Below, one piece after another: positions 11,230 to 23,274 of a stretch of 64,000 bases of DNA (positions are counted from its first letter, which is position 1; the number at the start of each line of letters is the position of its first letter). The stretch covers positions 8,284,915 to 8,348,914 of the forward strand of contig OU342817.1 of the NCBI GenBank assembly GCA_910591455.2, given 5' to 3'. The notes beneath the pieces were generated by a model. The model was given only the letters and a program-made list of their open reading frames with translations. It searched no databases and was not told where the DNA came from. The DNA is from Pholis gunnellus (Eukaryota > Chordata > Actinopteri > Perciformes > Pholidae). Position numbers and translations under genes: made by a program.

Positions 11230-13199
11230 GGATCAAGCTTCAGCCCCAAATGTCACCTGAAAACCAGCTCTCAATGTGGTGTGGGGTCAAAAAAAAGTGA
11301 GAGCTAATCAAATTTCCATGCTGAATGCCTTGTGGCATGGAGTTCTTACAAGCAGGGCCCACTTCAAAGGAAATCTCTTCAGTTTTTCTGTTTCTGCCGC
11401 GAGGGACCCAGTGGCTCGAGTGTGTCGACCGGCCCGAGCTCACCCTAATGAAGGGCTTAAGTAGCCTTGAGCCATTAAAGCGTCGCTCATTCAAAGGCAT
11501 TAATCATCTTTTATCTCAGGGGGAAGGTGTTTAGCACCTCTGACTTAAAACAAAACCTGGCCCAAACACATAAACAGGATCAGCGTGGGGGCCTGAGCCT
11601 CCCCTTCAGAATTCTCCAGCACCTTTGTGTTTATTCAACATGACACCAAATGGCCAGACCTTTCAGAGCTGCCCTTAAAATCTCTGCTTCTTTTTCCTCT
11701 GCAGAGGAAAGAGCCAAGATTAAATTAAAATAACGTACTTTTTTTCAGACAAAGTCAATCTCTGTTTAAATATAAGATTCATAAATTAAAATGGAAACTT
11801 AACTAAGAACATAGTTAACTAGCAAAAAGGCCCAGAATACACTGCAAGTAAATTCATCTAAAAAGGGCAACCTAGATATTCTGTTCTGTTCCTTTTTCAG
11901 ACATATCCCATTACATTCTAAAAGGTTGTTTTTTTTAAAGCACAGGAAGACATTTAGCCATGTTATAATGTTGGCATTATACTGATTCTCCATTCATGTC
12001 TTAATAAGGTGTTAGTCCTTCTTTGAAGTGTTGATATGATCCCCTCATTTGCCCCGGGATCAACGGATCATCGTTCAGATAGCAATCAGCACTCAGACAC
12101 CTTGATTAAGGTGACACCAACAGCAGTTTCAACTGTTGATTCCTTTCATTAAATTACAACAAATCTTATTGTAATGAATCATAATTCCGGTAAAACCCGG
12201 ATTAAGTCGTCGTGATTACTTGATTTAATCATGTAGATGATATGACATATTGTCAAAAAACTATAAAAATGTTTTGTTGTTGTTGTTTTTCAAAATTAAG
12301 GGGCACTTAATGAGCGGAGGGCGGTCCACAAAACTGTAATATTATTGAAATGATCCATAACTGTGTGGTTTGTTTTGTAAGATGTGAAATACGGTACATT
12401 TTTTAATATGAATTCACTACTGTCATCAGGGGTCAGAGGTAAACAAGTTTAAAACTCATAACCAAACCTAAACGTTGTAAGTTAATTAATAAAAAGAAAT
12501 GCTGTGTTATTTCTGGAGCTTTCGATTGTGTCACACAACGTTTTACAATAAAGTTTGCCCAGTTGACATAGAAATTTAAGGACTTTAAAAATGGAAAATT
12601 CCTGTGTTGAGGAAGATTGTGTGATACAACTGAAAGCTCCAGAACAGTTTTTAATGGACAATTGTGGTGAGATTGTTTTGCCAATTGCTGTTTCAAAGGT
12701 CAAGAATTACCGTAGCCTAGTAAGTGGCTTCTTCTTGTCTTTTAAGAATCAAGTTTTTCATAACCTAGCAGTGATATAGTGTTTTTTGTCCTGAAAAAAA
12801 AGAAAATGCCCCCTCTATTATAAACATACCTGTGTGAATGCAGCCTCTCACCCAACTACAGTAAACCTTTCCTCAATACAATCCCAACAATCCTCCAACA
12901 TTGAGATGATCACTGAGGCGGTGATTGGATTATACTGAGTCGCTTGTGACGTAGACATGCAGCTTATGTATGATGACTGTTAGATGAGCGCTGTGTCCAG
13001 TCTGGGTGGCAGAGGTTGACGGGAGTGACGAGTAACAGACATTCATCAGGATGACTGTGCAGACGGTGTGACCTTGTGTCTGTCTGGTCAGTGTCTGGCT
13101 CACTGTGTAACTGTGTAGAAGGGTCAGACGGCTACAATCTTCCTTCAGCTTTTTGTTGAGGTTGTTAGGGTAAAGTCAAATTTGTTGTTTTGATTTGCC
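11230..13199. other. pnhd-nim1k intergenic stretch
   Basis: Divergent intergenic DNA between pnhd (-) and nim1k (+). I see no coding exon with matching splice sites. The 5' exon or exons of nim1k should lie somewhere between here and 14420, but I could not place them. Open frames at 11083-11534 and 12433-12779 overlap each other and resemble nothing. Confidence 0.5.
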
Positions 13200-13600
13200 G
13201 GGAAAAGGGGAATATGAATGGTTTATAGTTATTATTAGTTACATTTCTATTACTGCTACCATTAATGCTTTTATTATCGATATTATTCTATTATATCCAC
13301 TGCTGCTGTTATTTTTAGGAGTCGTAATTTTTCCATCATTATTCTGCTTACCACTCTCATCCCAATTATTTATATCATATGCATTGAATGTGTTGTAATT
13401 CTATTAAGTTGTTCATTCTGTACACATGCTATTTATTGCCCTTCTGTCCATCCTGGGAGAGGGACCCCTCATATGTTGTTCTCGCAAAGGTTTCTTCCTT
13501 TTTCCCCCGTTAAAGGGGTTTATTGGAGAGTTTGTGACTTGTGATTTTAGGCTAAAGAAATAAATTGAATTGAATTGAATTGAATTATTGAATTGAAGTA
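13200..13600 (+). mobile_element. Degraded LINE 3' end (fish L2/Rex-like)
   Basis: A TATTACTGCTACC-type stretch leads into CCATCCTGGGAGAGGGACCC, then GGTTTCTTCCTTTTTCCCCC, then GTTAAAGGGG. It ends in AATAAATTGAATTGAATTG. The same order of blocks recurs at 45300-45740, so this is a dispersed 3' end with its tail repeat. No reverse transcriptase remains. The family name is from memory of common fish elements and is provisional. Confidence 0.65.
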
Positions 13601-13880
13601 TTTGTGCAGCCCAAAAATAAAAAAAGATAAGACTGTACATCCAGTCGTGGCTGGTTAAACATTTATTTATAATGTAAAAGTGATTTACAGTGAGTCTTCA
13701 TTAAATGTTCCGACCACAGGAAACTGAACCACTTTAACTGCACTTTATAACCTTTCCTCATTCACTTGACCCCTAACAGTGTAATAATGATGGTCATATG
13801 TATTGTAGAAATAATCCTGATCAAGCAAATGCATCAGGCGGTATGTTCATCTCTGGGCCTTAAAGAAGCCGCTGTAAAGC

Positions 13881-13907
13881 CTGTCTGTCTGTCTGTCTGT
13901 CTGTCTG
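13881..13907. repeat. (CTGT)n microsatellite
   Basis: About six to seven CTGT/GTCT units upstream of the first nim1k coding exon. Confidence 0.85.
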
Positions 13908-14466
13908 GGAGGAGTCCAACACTTGGATTACAGGGCGTCATGCAGTAGTCTATACTTGGATTATACAGCAGGAGACAATACAGCAGCATAGGAAGACAGC
14001 AGGCGAAAGAGAGCAGTGGTACAGATGGCTATCTGAGGAACACCTATAGGGCATTATTCATGATGCATGCAGATGGTTTTGAATAATTTCTGATCACTTT
14101 TTTGTTTCGGGATTTCTTTTCTCTCTGTAATTTACCACATTTTTTGTTTTCTAAAATCGGATTACGAAAGAAAACAGAGTGCCTTCTGGGATACAAATCA
14201 TGTATTTGAACAGCAGAAATAATGCCACTGAAACAGAAAGGAGTAAGAAGAACATAAAAGGGAAGAAAAGTGAGTACAAACACACTGCTAAATTGAAATT
14301 GTAATATTTTATTATTTAGCTAGACTTATTTATATTTAAGGCATTAAGATGCAGTAAATAATATGTTCAAGCCTCTTAATACACGTTTCTGTTGCATCCC
14401 TTGATTCTTTTCTCCTTCTCAGGGGCTCAATTAAAGACAACTCCACGTCAGGAGGAGATCACGCTG

Positions 14467-16638
14467 ATGTCCCCAAAGGCGACAGTGGAGGAGGAGTTGA
14501 TGCAGCTCACTGCGTTTGGGAAAGCTTTTCATGATTTGACCCATTCAGAGAGCGTGATTAACGATCTGACATTTGGACGGCGGGTGGGGCTTTACAAGCT
14601 GAGAGGAGAGATCGGCTCCGGAAACTTCTCCCAGGTTAGATTGGGGATACATGACCTGACCAAAGGTGAGATGCTGGGTGCATGCTGATGCCAATAAAGT
14701 GCATGTGTCCCAGAGTTATTGCCATAAATGTGTCAAAGTAAAGATAATTTGGTCTGACTTCTCATATCTCTCCCAGGTAAAACATCTGAAGCACCACTGC
14801 AAACACTGCCAATAAAAGTGGGTCATGTTAGTTTACCTAAATATAACTGTTTCAGATAATCTGTCACTTCCATTAGTGTTAAGTACTTTTTCATCGAGTT
14901 TTCATGTTATTTTATGAGAGATTTGTCTTATGTTAAATAATATTTTCCATTTAAGAATCATTAAAAGGAATTGTAAGTATCTGTGAAATTTGTTACCCGA
15001 TATACATTTTAGTTGGAAACTCTGTTGAATGAAAAAATGAATGTGCAGTCATCCAGATTAATTTCATGGAAGAGACTTCAGTCAGCTCAGCTCAAATTAA
15101 AACCAGTTTGGGTCATTCCGGCTGTCAGAGGACATCTCACCAACCAGCCTACTGTCGTCAGTTCTCACAGCCAGCAGCTTGTGTGCAACAAGACGATGAC
15201 GCTGAAAGGCAGACAGCAGTAGGAATTAATAAAAAGCCGTAGATCAAAGCAAAAAGGAGAAGCAACACTTCATAACATAAGGAAGATTGATTGATAGAAA
15301 AAGCCTAGAAACAAATAAAGTGTGTGTGTTCCTTGTGACCTCATTGCCCTTATCTGTCGTCATCTGATAGAAAGAGTGGCAGTAAAAATCCTGGATAAAG
15401 TGCGTCTGGGCAAGCGATCACAGACGCCTTTTGCCTCAGAAATCTCTTGCATGGAGAAGCTGGCTCACCCAAATATCGTCCGCCTGTATGAGGTGGTGGA
15501 GACATTCAAGAGGCTTTACCTGGTGATGGAGTATGCCAGCGGAGGAGAGCTGTTCTCCCGTATCAGCACCAGGGGGCGCCTTTCAGACATGAACAGCAAG
15601 CTTGTGTTTTCTCAGGTTGTGTCTGCAGTCAAACATATGGTAAGTCACCAGCTGGTCTTTAGGTGCAGGCTGTGAGCAGTGCATTTTGTTGTAAAATTCC
15701 TTGGCCAACCATTTAAGATACGTTTCTAGAAGATATACCTAATATTATAGAGCTGTAGAATAATGATAACAGGCATTTATAACACTAGAGAATAAAGGCT
15801 CCCGTACCTTAAACCAACTGTGCAGAAGAGCTGATTAAATGTGTAATGCCTCAAACATTTCTCTCTTTTCTTTTTTCCCCAGCATGATAATAATATCGTC
15901 CACAGGGACCTGAAGGCAGAGAATGTCTTCTACACCAACACCTACTGCATTAAAGTGGGTGACTTTGGTTTCAGCACGTTCTGCTGCCCCAGCGACGTCC
16001 TTCACACATTCTGTGGCTCTCCACCTTATACAGCCCCTGAGCTGTTCAAAGAGAAAGGTTACATTGGTCAATATGCCGATATGTGGGCGCTGGGTATCTT
16101 GCTTTACTTCATGGTGACTGCCACAATGCCATTCAAAGCTGCAAACACAGGCAGGCTTAGGCGTTGTATCCTGCAGGGCTCCTATGCCATTCCTCCCTAT
16201 GTACCCGGATCATGCAAGGAGGTCATTGCGGGCCTCCTGAGGCCGGTTCCTGTGGATCGCCTCACTGTGGAACACATCATGGACAGTGACTGGATGAGAG
16301 GTATTGAATGCCCCGAGGCCTACCTGGCTTGTAGCCCCACACCCTACCACCTGGTCGAACCTTCCCACATCCTCAGTGCAGATGAACTGAATGTGAAGGC
16401 AGCGCTGGAGGATCTTGGCATTACTAAGGTCCAAGTCCTCAACAGCAGCCTAGACTTGAAAAGCCCCATCAATGGTACTTACCGGATTTTGCTGCACCGT
16501 ATCCAAAAGAGGAGGACTGTGGAGGCTGTGGGCTACAGCCAGACTTGCACCAAAGAGTCCCAGAACAGACTCACATGGAGGGCAGGCTCAGATGGCCGCT
16601 TAAACAAACGCCAATCTGTGGTCTGTATCATCATGTAG
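14467..16638 (+). CDS. nim1k: Serine/threonine-protein kinase NIM1 (AMPK-related)
   Basis: AMPK-related protein kinase. Three exons seen: 14421-14665 (coding from the first ATG at 14467), 15371-15639 and 15883-16638. Phases 1 and 0 give 407 residues; human NIM1K has 436. Visible motifs: glycine loop GEIGSGNFSQV (47-57), VAVK with catalytic lysine K72, HRDLKAEN (163-170), DFG (183-185), activation loop VLHTFCGSPPYTAPE with T198 at the position phosphorylated by LKB1 in this family, then DMWALGILLYFMVT. The long C-terminal part (LGITKVQVLNSS, GTYRILLHRIQKR) follows human NIM1K closely. The exon at 14421 has a clear acceptor (TTCTCAG). Residues encoded before the ATG (SGAQLKTTPRQEE) resemble human NIM1K SGCQTESSKEGE, so the true start may lie in an upstream coding exon that I did not find. 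All catalytic residues are present, so the kinase should be active. Confidence 0.88.
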
Positions 16639-16644
16639 TTTAGT

Positions 16645-16800
16645 TTCTCAATAGTTCAACATATTGGGAAATGTGCTTATTTTCCTTACTGGCTGTATTG
16701 TATTGTGTATTTTTGGAGCTTTTTAGTGAGCCAGGCTAGCTGTTTACCCCGTCTTCCAGTCTTTATATAAGCTAAGCTAATTTCCTCCTGACCAAGGTTT
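16645..16800 (+). repeat. Rearranged teleost dispersed repeat after nim1k
   Basis: CAACATATTGGGAAATGTGC at about 16659 and GAGCCAGGCTAGCTGTTTAC at about 16728, followed by CTTCCAGTCTTTATATAAGC, resemble parts of a very common fish repeat. The second part appears inverted relative to the usual order. It sits in the presumed nim1k 3' UTR. Confidence 0.45.
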
Positions 16801-18123
16801 TGGTTTCAATTAGTTTTTATTTTAGTTGTGACTCATAGTTTGGACCCTTCAACAGTGTATCTCTTGTTTTAGCAGAGATAAATGGACAGAATCTGATATT
16901 GAATATCTCTCATGACATGAAAGTATCATGTTGACAAAAGATCTGCTGTCACACTAATGCAGGTCGCTGTGATTGAAAGTGTAGACCTAACGGCAAACTC
17001 TGTGATCATGTTTGGCACTGTCCACAAAGATAACATCCAAAGTTTGTATAGAGTGAGCTGCAATTAAACCGACTGAGCATGAAATAAATTGCAAATGAGG
17101 GCTGACAATGACCCAGAGATTCCTATTTCAGTACAGCAAAGGGACGTGGAAACGTCAAAACCATGTTTATTATAAATGAGTACAATACTAATCAGAAAAA
17201 AGGTAAGTGATAGATAGCACTGGTATATTTTTTAAATATATTTTATATTGAAAATAAAATGTATGTATACATATATACACAGATTATTATAATTATAATT
17301 ATTTGTATTACTACTACTATTTTTTCAGGGGGTTTTTCTTCATTTTCCTGCAACCTCACTTATTTATCTTTTAGAACTCTTAGTAATATATTTCCATAAA
17401 TTCTGAGCAGAAAATACTTTAGAGACGAACGATGGGCAAAATGGACTAGAACAATATCCTTTCAATAAACACATTAAATATGAACTAGATTACTTGTGTT
17501 TCTGTGCTAGATATTGTATTTTTAAACAATAATACAATGGGATCCATTGAGATTTCATTCTTCTTTCTTACCTGTTTATTTCAAAGAAAATAACTGATAA
17601 ATACTGTAGACATAAAAATACAGAATTTCCCCATAAATGTACCGAGAGATATTTGTACAAAGGACGATGTGGAGTTAGCGATTAAATTAGGTCATTTTTA
17701 CTTTTACACTCATACCTCATTATATTTCATATGTACAGTATTTTTTATTTTATTGAAATAGTACAAAAGGTGTAAAAATGTAAATATCTTAATTTGATCT
17801 CACCTCTTGAAAGCCATAATAAACTGAAGTCAACTTTGAATTTTACTGACCTTTAAGAACGGCAAACAACTCACTACGTCACATGTTAGCATGATCGATG
17901 ATCGATGATCCTGCAAACACAGTACAAATTTGATCACTGTAAAATATGGCTACACATGATGTCATTTTCAAATGACTTAGTGGTGTGCAATGCTTTACAA
18001 CTGCTTTCATCTTTCTTTCTTTCTTGGTGCTCTTTGTACACTCAGAACTCATGATTTAGTTCCAAGTCTTTCACACCAAACTTGCCCAGACTTCTGTTAA
18101 CATGAATTTTATAGCCTTCTAAG

Positions 18124-18182
18124 TTATGAAGATGGCAGAGATACAACATTTGGAAACAAGTCTCTGCCATGACTTTTCATAA
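18124..18182. repeat. Imperfect palindrome
   Basis: Arms ATGGCAGAGA (18132-18141) and TCTCTGCCAT (18161-18170) pair perfectly. The pairing extends outward through TTATGAA and TTCATAA with a few unpaired bases. Confidence 0.7.
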
Positions 18183-18471
18183 TTTATGTTTGCTTTCTGG
18201 TCTACATGTGCTTCATCATCCTATTTCCTGCTATTCATCACATTTGTTTTAGTGTAAAGTAATTTCTCCACATATTGTTTCCCTGTCTCATGTTTTATGT
18301 TCCTAGTATCTTCCCCTTGATAAAAGAAGGCTGATCCCGATGCCAACCAGCCAATTCTCTCTGCCTCAGCATGCAAAAGCAAAAAGTGCAGCACAACTGT
18401 CAGCATTGTTGTGATATAAACAAGAAGAAGCGAAAGCCTCAGCACCAAAATCCTTTTCATGCTGCAACCCA

Positions 18472-18510
18472 AGATGCACCAATTCTTTGACCTCTGGAAG
18501 TGGTGCATCT
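18472..18510. repeat. Short hairpin with 10-base arms
   Basis: AGATGCACCA (18472-18481) and its reverse complement TGGTGCATCT (18501-18510) are separated by a 19-base loop. Confidence 0.75.
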
Positions 18511-20430
18511 ATTAGTCATACCCTATGCAATTTTGAATGTCCATCAATATTTGATGTGCTATTAATGTCATGATAATTATTATGTGTTTGTCAGGTTATC
18601 TATCACTGTTCCCTTTAGGCAATGTTGGCAGCCTATTCAAACAAATACTGCACCTGCGTGTGTGGAGGATTCTTTCGTTTTCAATGTTGATTGAAAACTT
18701 TGTGTCACTCTCACCTCTCATTCATGTGTACATTAGTCAAGATAATGTGTTCTCACGTTTCTTTTAATCAACAAACATTGGATAATTAATACACCGTTGT
18801 GCCAAGGCTTGTATTGTCTGATAATGTTGCTATTAAGGCACAAGCAGTTTGCAAGACGAAGCCTCTGCGGGGCAAACTGTGTGGAAGTCATACATTACTG
18901 CAGACAGTGCAGTCAAACACACTGCGTTACTCATAGTGAGATTTTATCAGCTGCATGTCCCAGCAGTTCTTGTGGATGCCCATGGAGATGAGAGAGTAAC
19001 ACACGTAGATCAATGAGTGAATCCAGCACCATGTCGGATCACATACTGCTGGTTGTAAATCAGCACAACACATTCATACTCATTAAAGCTTCATCTGTGT
19101 CTGATTTATTCCTGCAGATATTTCTGCTTACATCTGGGGATTTTTAGTTTGTTAATTGTTTGATTTAATTGCCTGTGCATCCTGTACAAAGCAAATTCAA
19201 ATAGCCGGGAAGTTAATTGTTTCAAGACAAGATTGGATAAGAAAAACATGAAAATGGGGAGCAAACAGATATATACAGTAAGACTGTATGCATCTTGAAG
19301 GTAAACAGTGTGAAATTATTGTAGCATCTCAACGACATTTTAAAAGCATCTCACATTCAGATTATCTGTTCTATGTATCTACTTGTTACATATAACTGTG
19401 TCATATTAAAATTGTGTTTTAACATTTGTCAAGTAAAATACTGTCAGCATAAAGTACATTTAATGATGGCAACATCAGGTGATGATGAGAATTATACTTT
19501 ATAGCAGCCTTATAGAATATGCGTGTTTCATTTTAAGGAGCTCATGATTTAAGGTAAACTTTTAGATTATTAAAGCTGTATGCCTCGGGTTCATACTACA
19601 TATATGTTCTTGAACTTTGTATACACCGTTCATTTTTCAGGAGTATTTTCCTCACAAAATTAAAACTTGTTTGAGCAAGAACTGGAATGGGGCGTCCCCT
19701 TTCCTCTCTTTGTCTTTACATAACGTTCCCTGTTTTAGTAAATATAGTGTGAAAATGCAAAAGTGGTCAAAGAGGAAAACAGTGGGAAGCGATAAGCAAG
19801 TTTATTGTTATAATGCATTTATGGGAACATATAATAAAACCTATACAAAAAATGTACGAAAAGACAGACGTTTAACATATTTTAAACATATTAAGATAAG
19901 AGTTCTCTATTTCTATGACACACATTTCAGAAGACATTTATATTTAACAATTTGTGTCTGCAAATAAACAATTTGATGGACATTTAGACACATCATGCCA
20001 GATATACTCCAAATGTTACATACATATCTAATATTATCATTTACACTCTATCACCATTAATTAAACAGCTTATTGAATACCTTGTGTCTTAAAAGGCAAG
20101 AAAAACAGTCACAAATATTGCATTGAAGCAGCCATGCTATGGAAGGCATTTATGTATTTATGTAGTGGCCAGTTGGCATCAGCAGTTCATTCCTGTACCA
20201 CAGAGTGCTGTTGTGTTTCTACCCAAGCTTTGACCTTTATCTTAGTGAAGAGTGAAAGCAAAAGTAATGCTACAAGGTTTCCTTGTCCAACCATGTCGAC
20301 TGCCTACCAGTAAGACACCATAAAACCTCCATGAAACCGTGCGTTGCTCAATGATAGGATTTGGCAGATAGATGAAAGATGGCTTGGGGCCATTGACTCA
20401 GGCTGATTGCCCTCAGCTTCTGTACGGCCG

Positions 20431-21507
20431 TTAGTGCTGTGAAGAGCAAAGACATCCATTTGAATATTACTACAATAAAAAATGATGATATCCATAGGAA
20501 ACCGGTAATATATATATACTGCACTGGCGGAGTTTTTCAGAATCTTTTGTTAGGGATTAAATATGGACAGACATGACTTGATTTGATGGACAGTTTTACA
20601 GCGCAAACACTTTGAGGTATCACCCACCTTCTTGGTTTTCTTGTGTTGAATCTTCTTTATCAGTGCTCTAACCCATTTCTCTTTGGGGTCAGCGCACAGC
20701 TCAAGCCCCCTCTTCATGGTGAAGCTAGAGGATAATTAATAATCAGAATCAGCTTTACTGGCCCATGTGCGCACTTACAAGGAATTTGACTCTGGTTTCT
20801 CTGCATCTCTCTCTACAGACAGGTAAAGGTAAATAATAGACAGGACTGTTATGTACACAAGTAGTGAAACAAATGTGTGGAATTATAAAATATATATATA
20901 TATATATAAATAAAAAGCAACAATGACCAACACTATAAAAAGATGCAATAGTTGATAAGACGTTTATTTTGAGTAGTAATGAGAGAACAATGTAAGTTTA
21001 GGCACTTAAAGTCAGTTCAGTTTTACAGTGGATCTCCTCATCATCTATGCATGTGTACTTACATTACAGCAGGGATGTTGCAGCCTCCATCTACCACTTG
21101 CTTTCTGTACTCCACTGCGTGTCTTTGAGTGCGCCGGCTCATTGTTTTCACATACTTAAAACAGCAGTCTTCATAGGTCGCTGAAGTATAAGAAATCCAG
21201 TGCAGTAAAGTCAGAACCCACAGTATAATATTATGTGTACAACATAGTCAAATAAATCAATCAAAAGGTAATAAAATACTAAAGGTCCTGAACAGGGCAA
21301 TATTGCACAATGAGGCCACATCTGCCCACACCCTTACTGAGGCAATAAACCTGTCTCATTGGCCTTCTTTTTTTATCTTTGCTGTGTATTAAATGTCATC
21401 AATGGGACATTAATTCCAGAAGCCAGCTTTGACAGTGTCTTACTTTGTGCCAGTGCAAGACCGAGACAAGATAGGATCAGCAGAAAGAACATCGTGTTGA
21501 ACCGCAT
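20431..21507 (-). CDS. CC chemokine of the CCL19/21/25 group
   Basis: Small secreted chemoattractant acting through a G-protein-coupled receptor. Coding exons on -: 21507-21444, 21180-21063, 20724-20628 and a terminal codon plus stop at 20436-20431. Phases 1, 2, 0 give 94 residues. Signal peptide MRFNTMFFLLILSCLGLALA is followed by QTTYEDCCFKYVK with the adjacent CC pair (27-28), VEYRKQVVDGGCNIPAVIFT (third Cys) and GLELCADPKEKWV (fourth Cys), then a basic tail KKIQHKKTKKH. The spacing fits CC chemokines, and YRKQ...GCNIPAVIF with CADPKEKWV recalls CCL21, CCL19, CCL20 and fish CCL25. A 5' untranslated part begins at 21529 after an acceptor, fed by a first exon near 22.15 kb. If the last intron is not removed, the frame reads on to a stop at 20550. 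The paralogue is uncertain: linkage with ranbp3 and nrtn would favour ccl25, linkage with nim1k would favour ccl28, but the sequence is not CCL28-like. Confidence 0.82.
20735..20830. repeat. Dispersed fish repeat fragment in chemokine intron 2
   Basis: AATCAGAATCAGCTTTACTG and the following ACAAGGAATTTGACTCTGGT resemble a repeat end seen widely in teleost genomes. The class is not determined. Confidence 0.45.
20888..20908. repeat. (TA)n microsatellite
   Basis: About ten TA units in chemokine intron 2. Confidence 0.8.
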
Positions 21508-22136
21508 GGTGTGGTCTGTTGTTGCAGCACTGAAAGAAGCCAGAAGGATGCCAGGAATTACAATGTTTGCCTGCAATCAGCCTTATCACTCTGTGATTAT
21601 TGCACCCGAGCTCCTCCCGGGTCTTTGTTACTCACATTTAAAACTTTGAACCTTTCACAAATATTTCATATTAGTTCTCTTTGTGTATATGTGCATGTAC
21701 ATGTATCGAACAAATGTGACTTGTTTTTAAACTCTACAACTCTTGGTTGTTAAACACATTACAGGAAATGTTGACACCCATTGACACTGATCTTTTGGCA
21801 ATAAACTAAATGAAATGTCATTGGTTTTGATATGCTGCTGAAAAAAGAATCCACATCTCTTCCCTGATTCTGTGCCCTTACCTTGAATTTGATTGAAAAT
21901 GAAAATGTTCCTTTTGGATAAATCTAACACATTTACGTTGATTTGATGTGAGGTGCGCTTTTACTTGTAAAGTAAGTCAAATAAAGTCAAATAACCCAAA
22001 CAAAACTGCTACAAATTCTTTAAATCTTACTGGATCTTATCTGTTAGAATATTTATGACCATTGCAAAATATTAAGGAAACTCCAAAGTATAACAGAGCA
22101 GTGTCTCTTTCTATTTAAAGATTAAAAGCTACTCAC

Positions 22137-22208
22137 GTTAAAGCTCCAGATATATTGTGTTGCTGTCTTCTTGTGTCTGTGCAGGCAAGGTGAGGCACTC
22201 TTATAAAG
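22137..22208 (-). promoter_or_regulatory. Chemokine promoter and untranslated first exon
   Basis: CTTTATAA on the - strand at 22208-22201 is followed about 30 bases on by a presumed start near 22175. A good donor (TAAC|GTGAGT) closes a 5' untranslated exon at 22137. The matching acceptor TTTCAG lies just before 21529, ahead of the chemokine ATG. TATA box, exon, donor and acceptor fit together, but transcription was not observed. Confidence 0.6.
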
Positions 22209-23272
22209 GACTGCCAGGTATCATATTACCATAAACGCACTTCACCTTTGTACTTCGTCTCAGCTTTCTTTTTTTTCCCTGAACCAATACTGATGTGCTT
22301 TTTTTTGTCATGCTTTTTCTCCCAAAAGAGTTCATGATGTGTTGCTGAAACCAAATACTAGTCTTACCATTTGCGCACCTCCTAATGTAGGGTTTTTGTA
22401 GAACGAGAACTGTGATACTTGTGAATTTAGTCAAACAAGTGCATTTACAGCCAGAACTTTTTCACAACACAATTTCACAACATCTCCAGAATTCTCAAGA
22501 AGTTGGAAATTCTCAGCATGAATGTATGTGGGGGTGGAAGGTCTTTTTAGTCATACTTTGGGATTTAGAAATAGGAAACATATCCTACCATAGAATGAAC
22601 TCCTATGTTGCCTGTGGTTGTTGTAATTGGAGTCTGGCCTGTTAAACTCTTAAAGGTTTTAACTCTCCTCACACTGACAGTTATATTTTGAGAAATACTC
22701 AGCCTTCCTCAATGGCTGTTGAATGAAGGTGTTTAGAGACATTATTCTTACATAACTTGTTCTCAGCCCTTATCCAAAAAAGTCTGCAGAGTAAATCCTT
22801 GCACTTAAGAACAGCATTTAACACAAAGGATGGAATAACAGACAATTGAATGTTTGTGCTAAGATGCCACCGTTAAAGCCAATCCTTCCCAAATCCTTGG
22901 CTTTATATAGTTTCAAGTGTGTTAACAGATCAGATATTTTGAATCTTCATCTTGTAATGACATGTTTCTCTTTGAATACAAGCACACACTCATATCAGTG
23001 TGTCCTTTTTTATGATTAGATTGATATGTTTTTGCTCAAACTGGGTAGATATTAAGGAAGGAACACTAAATATCGTTTCATATCATTGTAACAATTAAAG
23101 AAATACAACATATGCACTATATATATATATATATATCTATATAAGCACATGAATATGAATATGCATATTCACTATGGAAAGTATGCACAGACATTTCAAA
23201 TCATTCCATTCATACATCTAAATGCACAAACACATAAATACACCACATACCCATTTAACACATGATTACATA
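22209..23272. other. Intergenic stretch upstream of the chemokine
   Basis: AT-rich. It includes a TA run at about 23119-23137 and no gene that I can support. Confidence 0.5.
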
Positions 23273-23274
23273 TA

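Larger units (their letters stand above)
16801..20430. other. nim1k-chemokine convergent stretch
   Basis: AT-rich, mostly featureless DNA holding the 3' UTRs of nim1k (+) and the chemokine (-). Two short perfect-arm hairpins occur at 18124-18182 and 18472-18510. Open frames at 18221-18508 and 19617-19967 have no family resemblance or splice support. Confidence 0.5.

Noticed and set aside
18221..18508. 95-residue - strand frame with a hydrophobic start (MKRILVLRLSLLLVYITT)
   Set aside because: Looks like a signal anchor, but no family motif, splice context or conserved cysteines follow. It also spans a hairpin. Treated as chance.
20431..21507. Naming the chemokine ccl28 from linkage with nim1k
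   Set aside because: The EDCCFKY, YRKQ, GCNIPAVIF and CADPKEKWV motifs do not fit CCL27/28. The symbol is left empty.
22201..22434. 77-residue basic frame on - near the chemokine promoter
   Set aside because: Lies upstream of the TATA box and has no cysteine pattern, so not a second chemokine.
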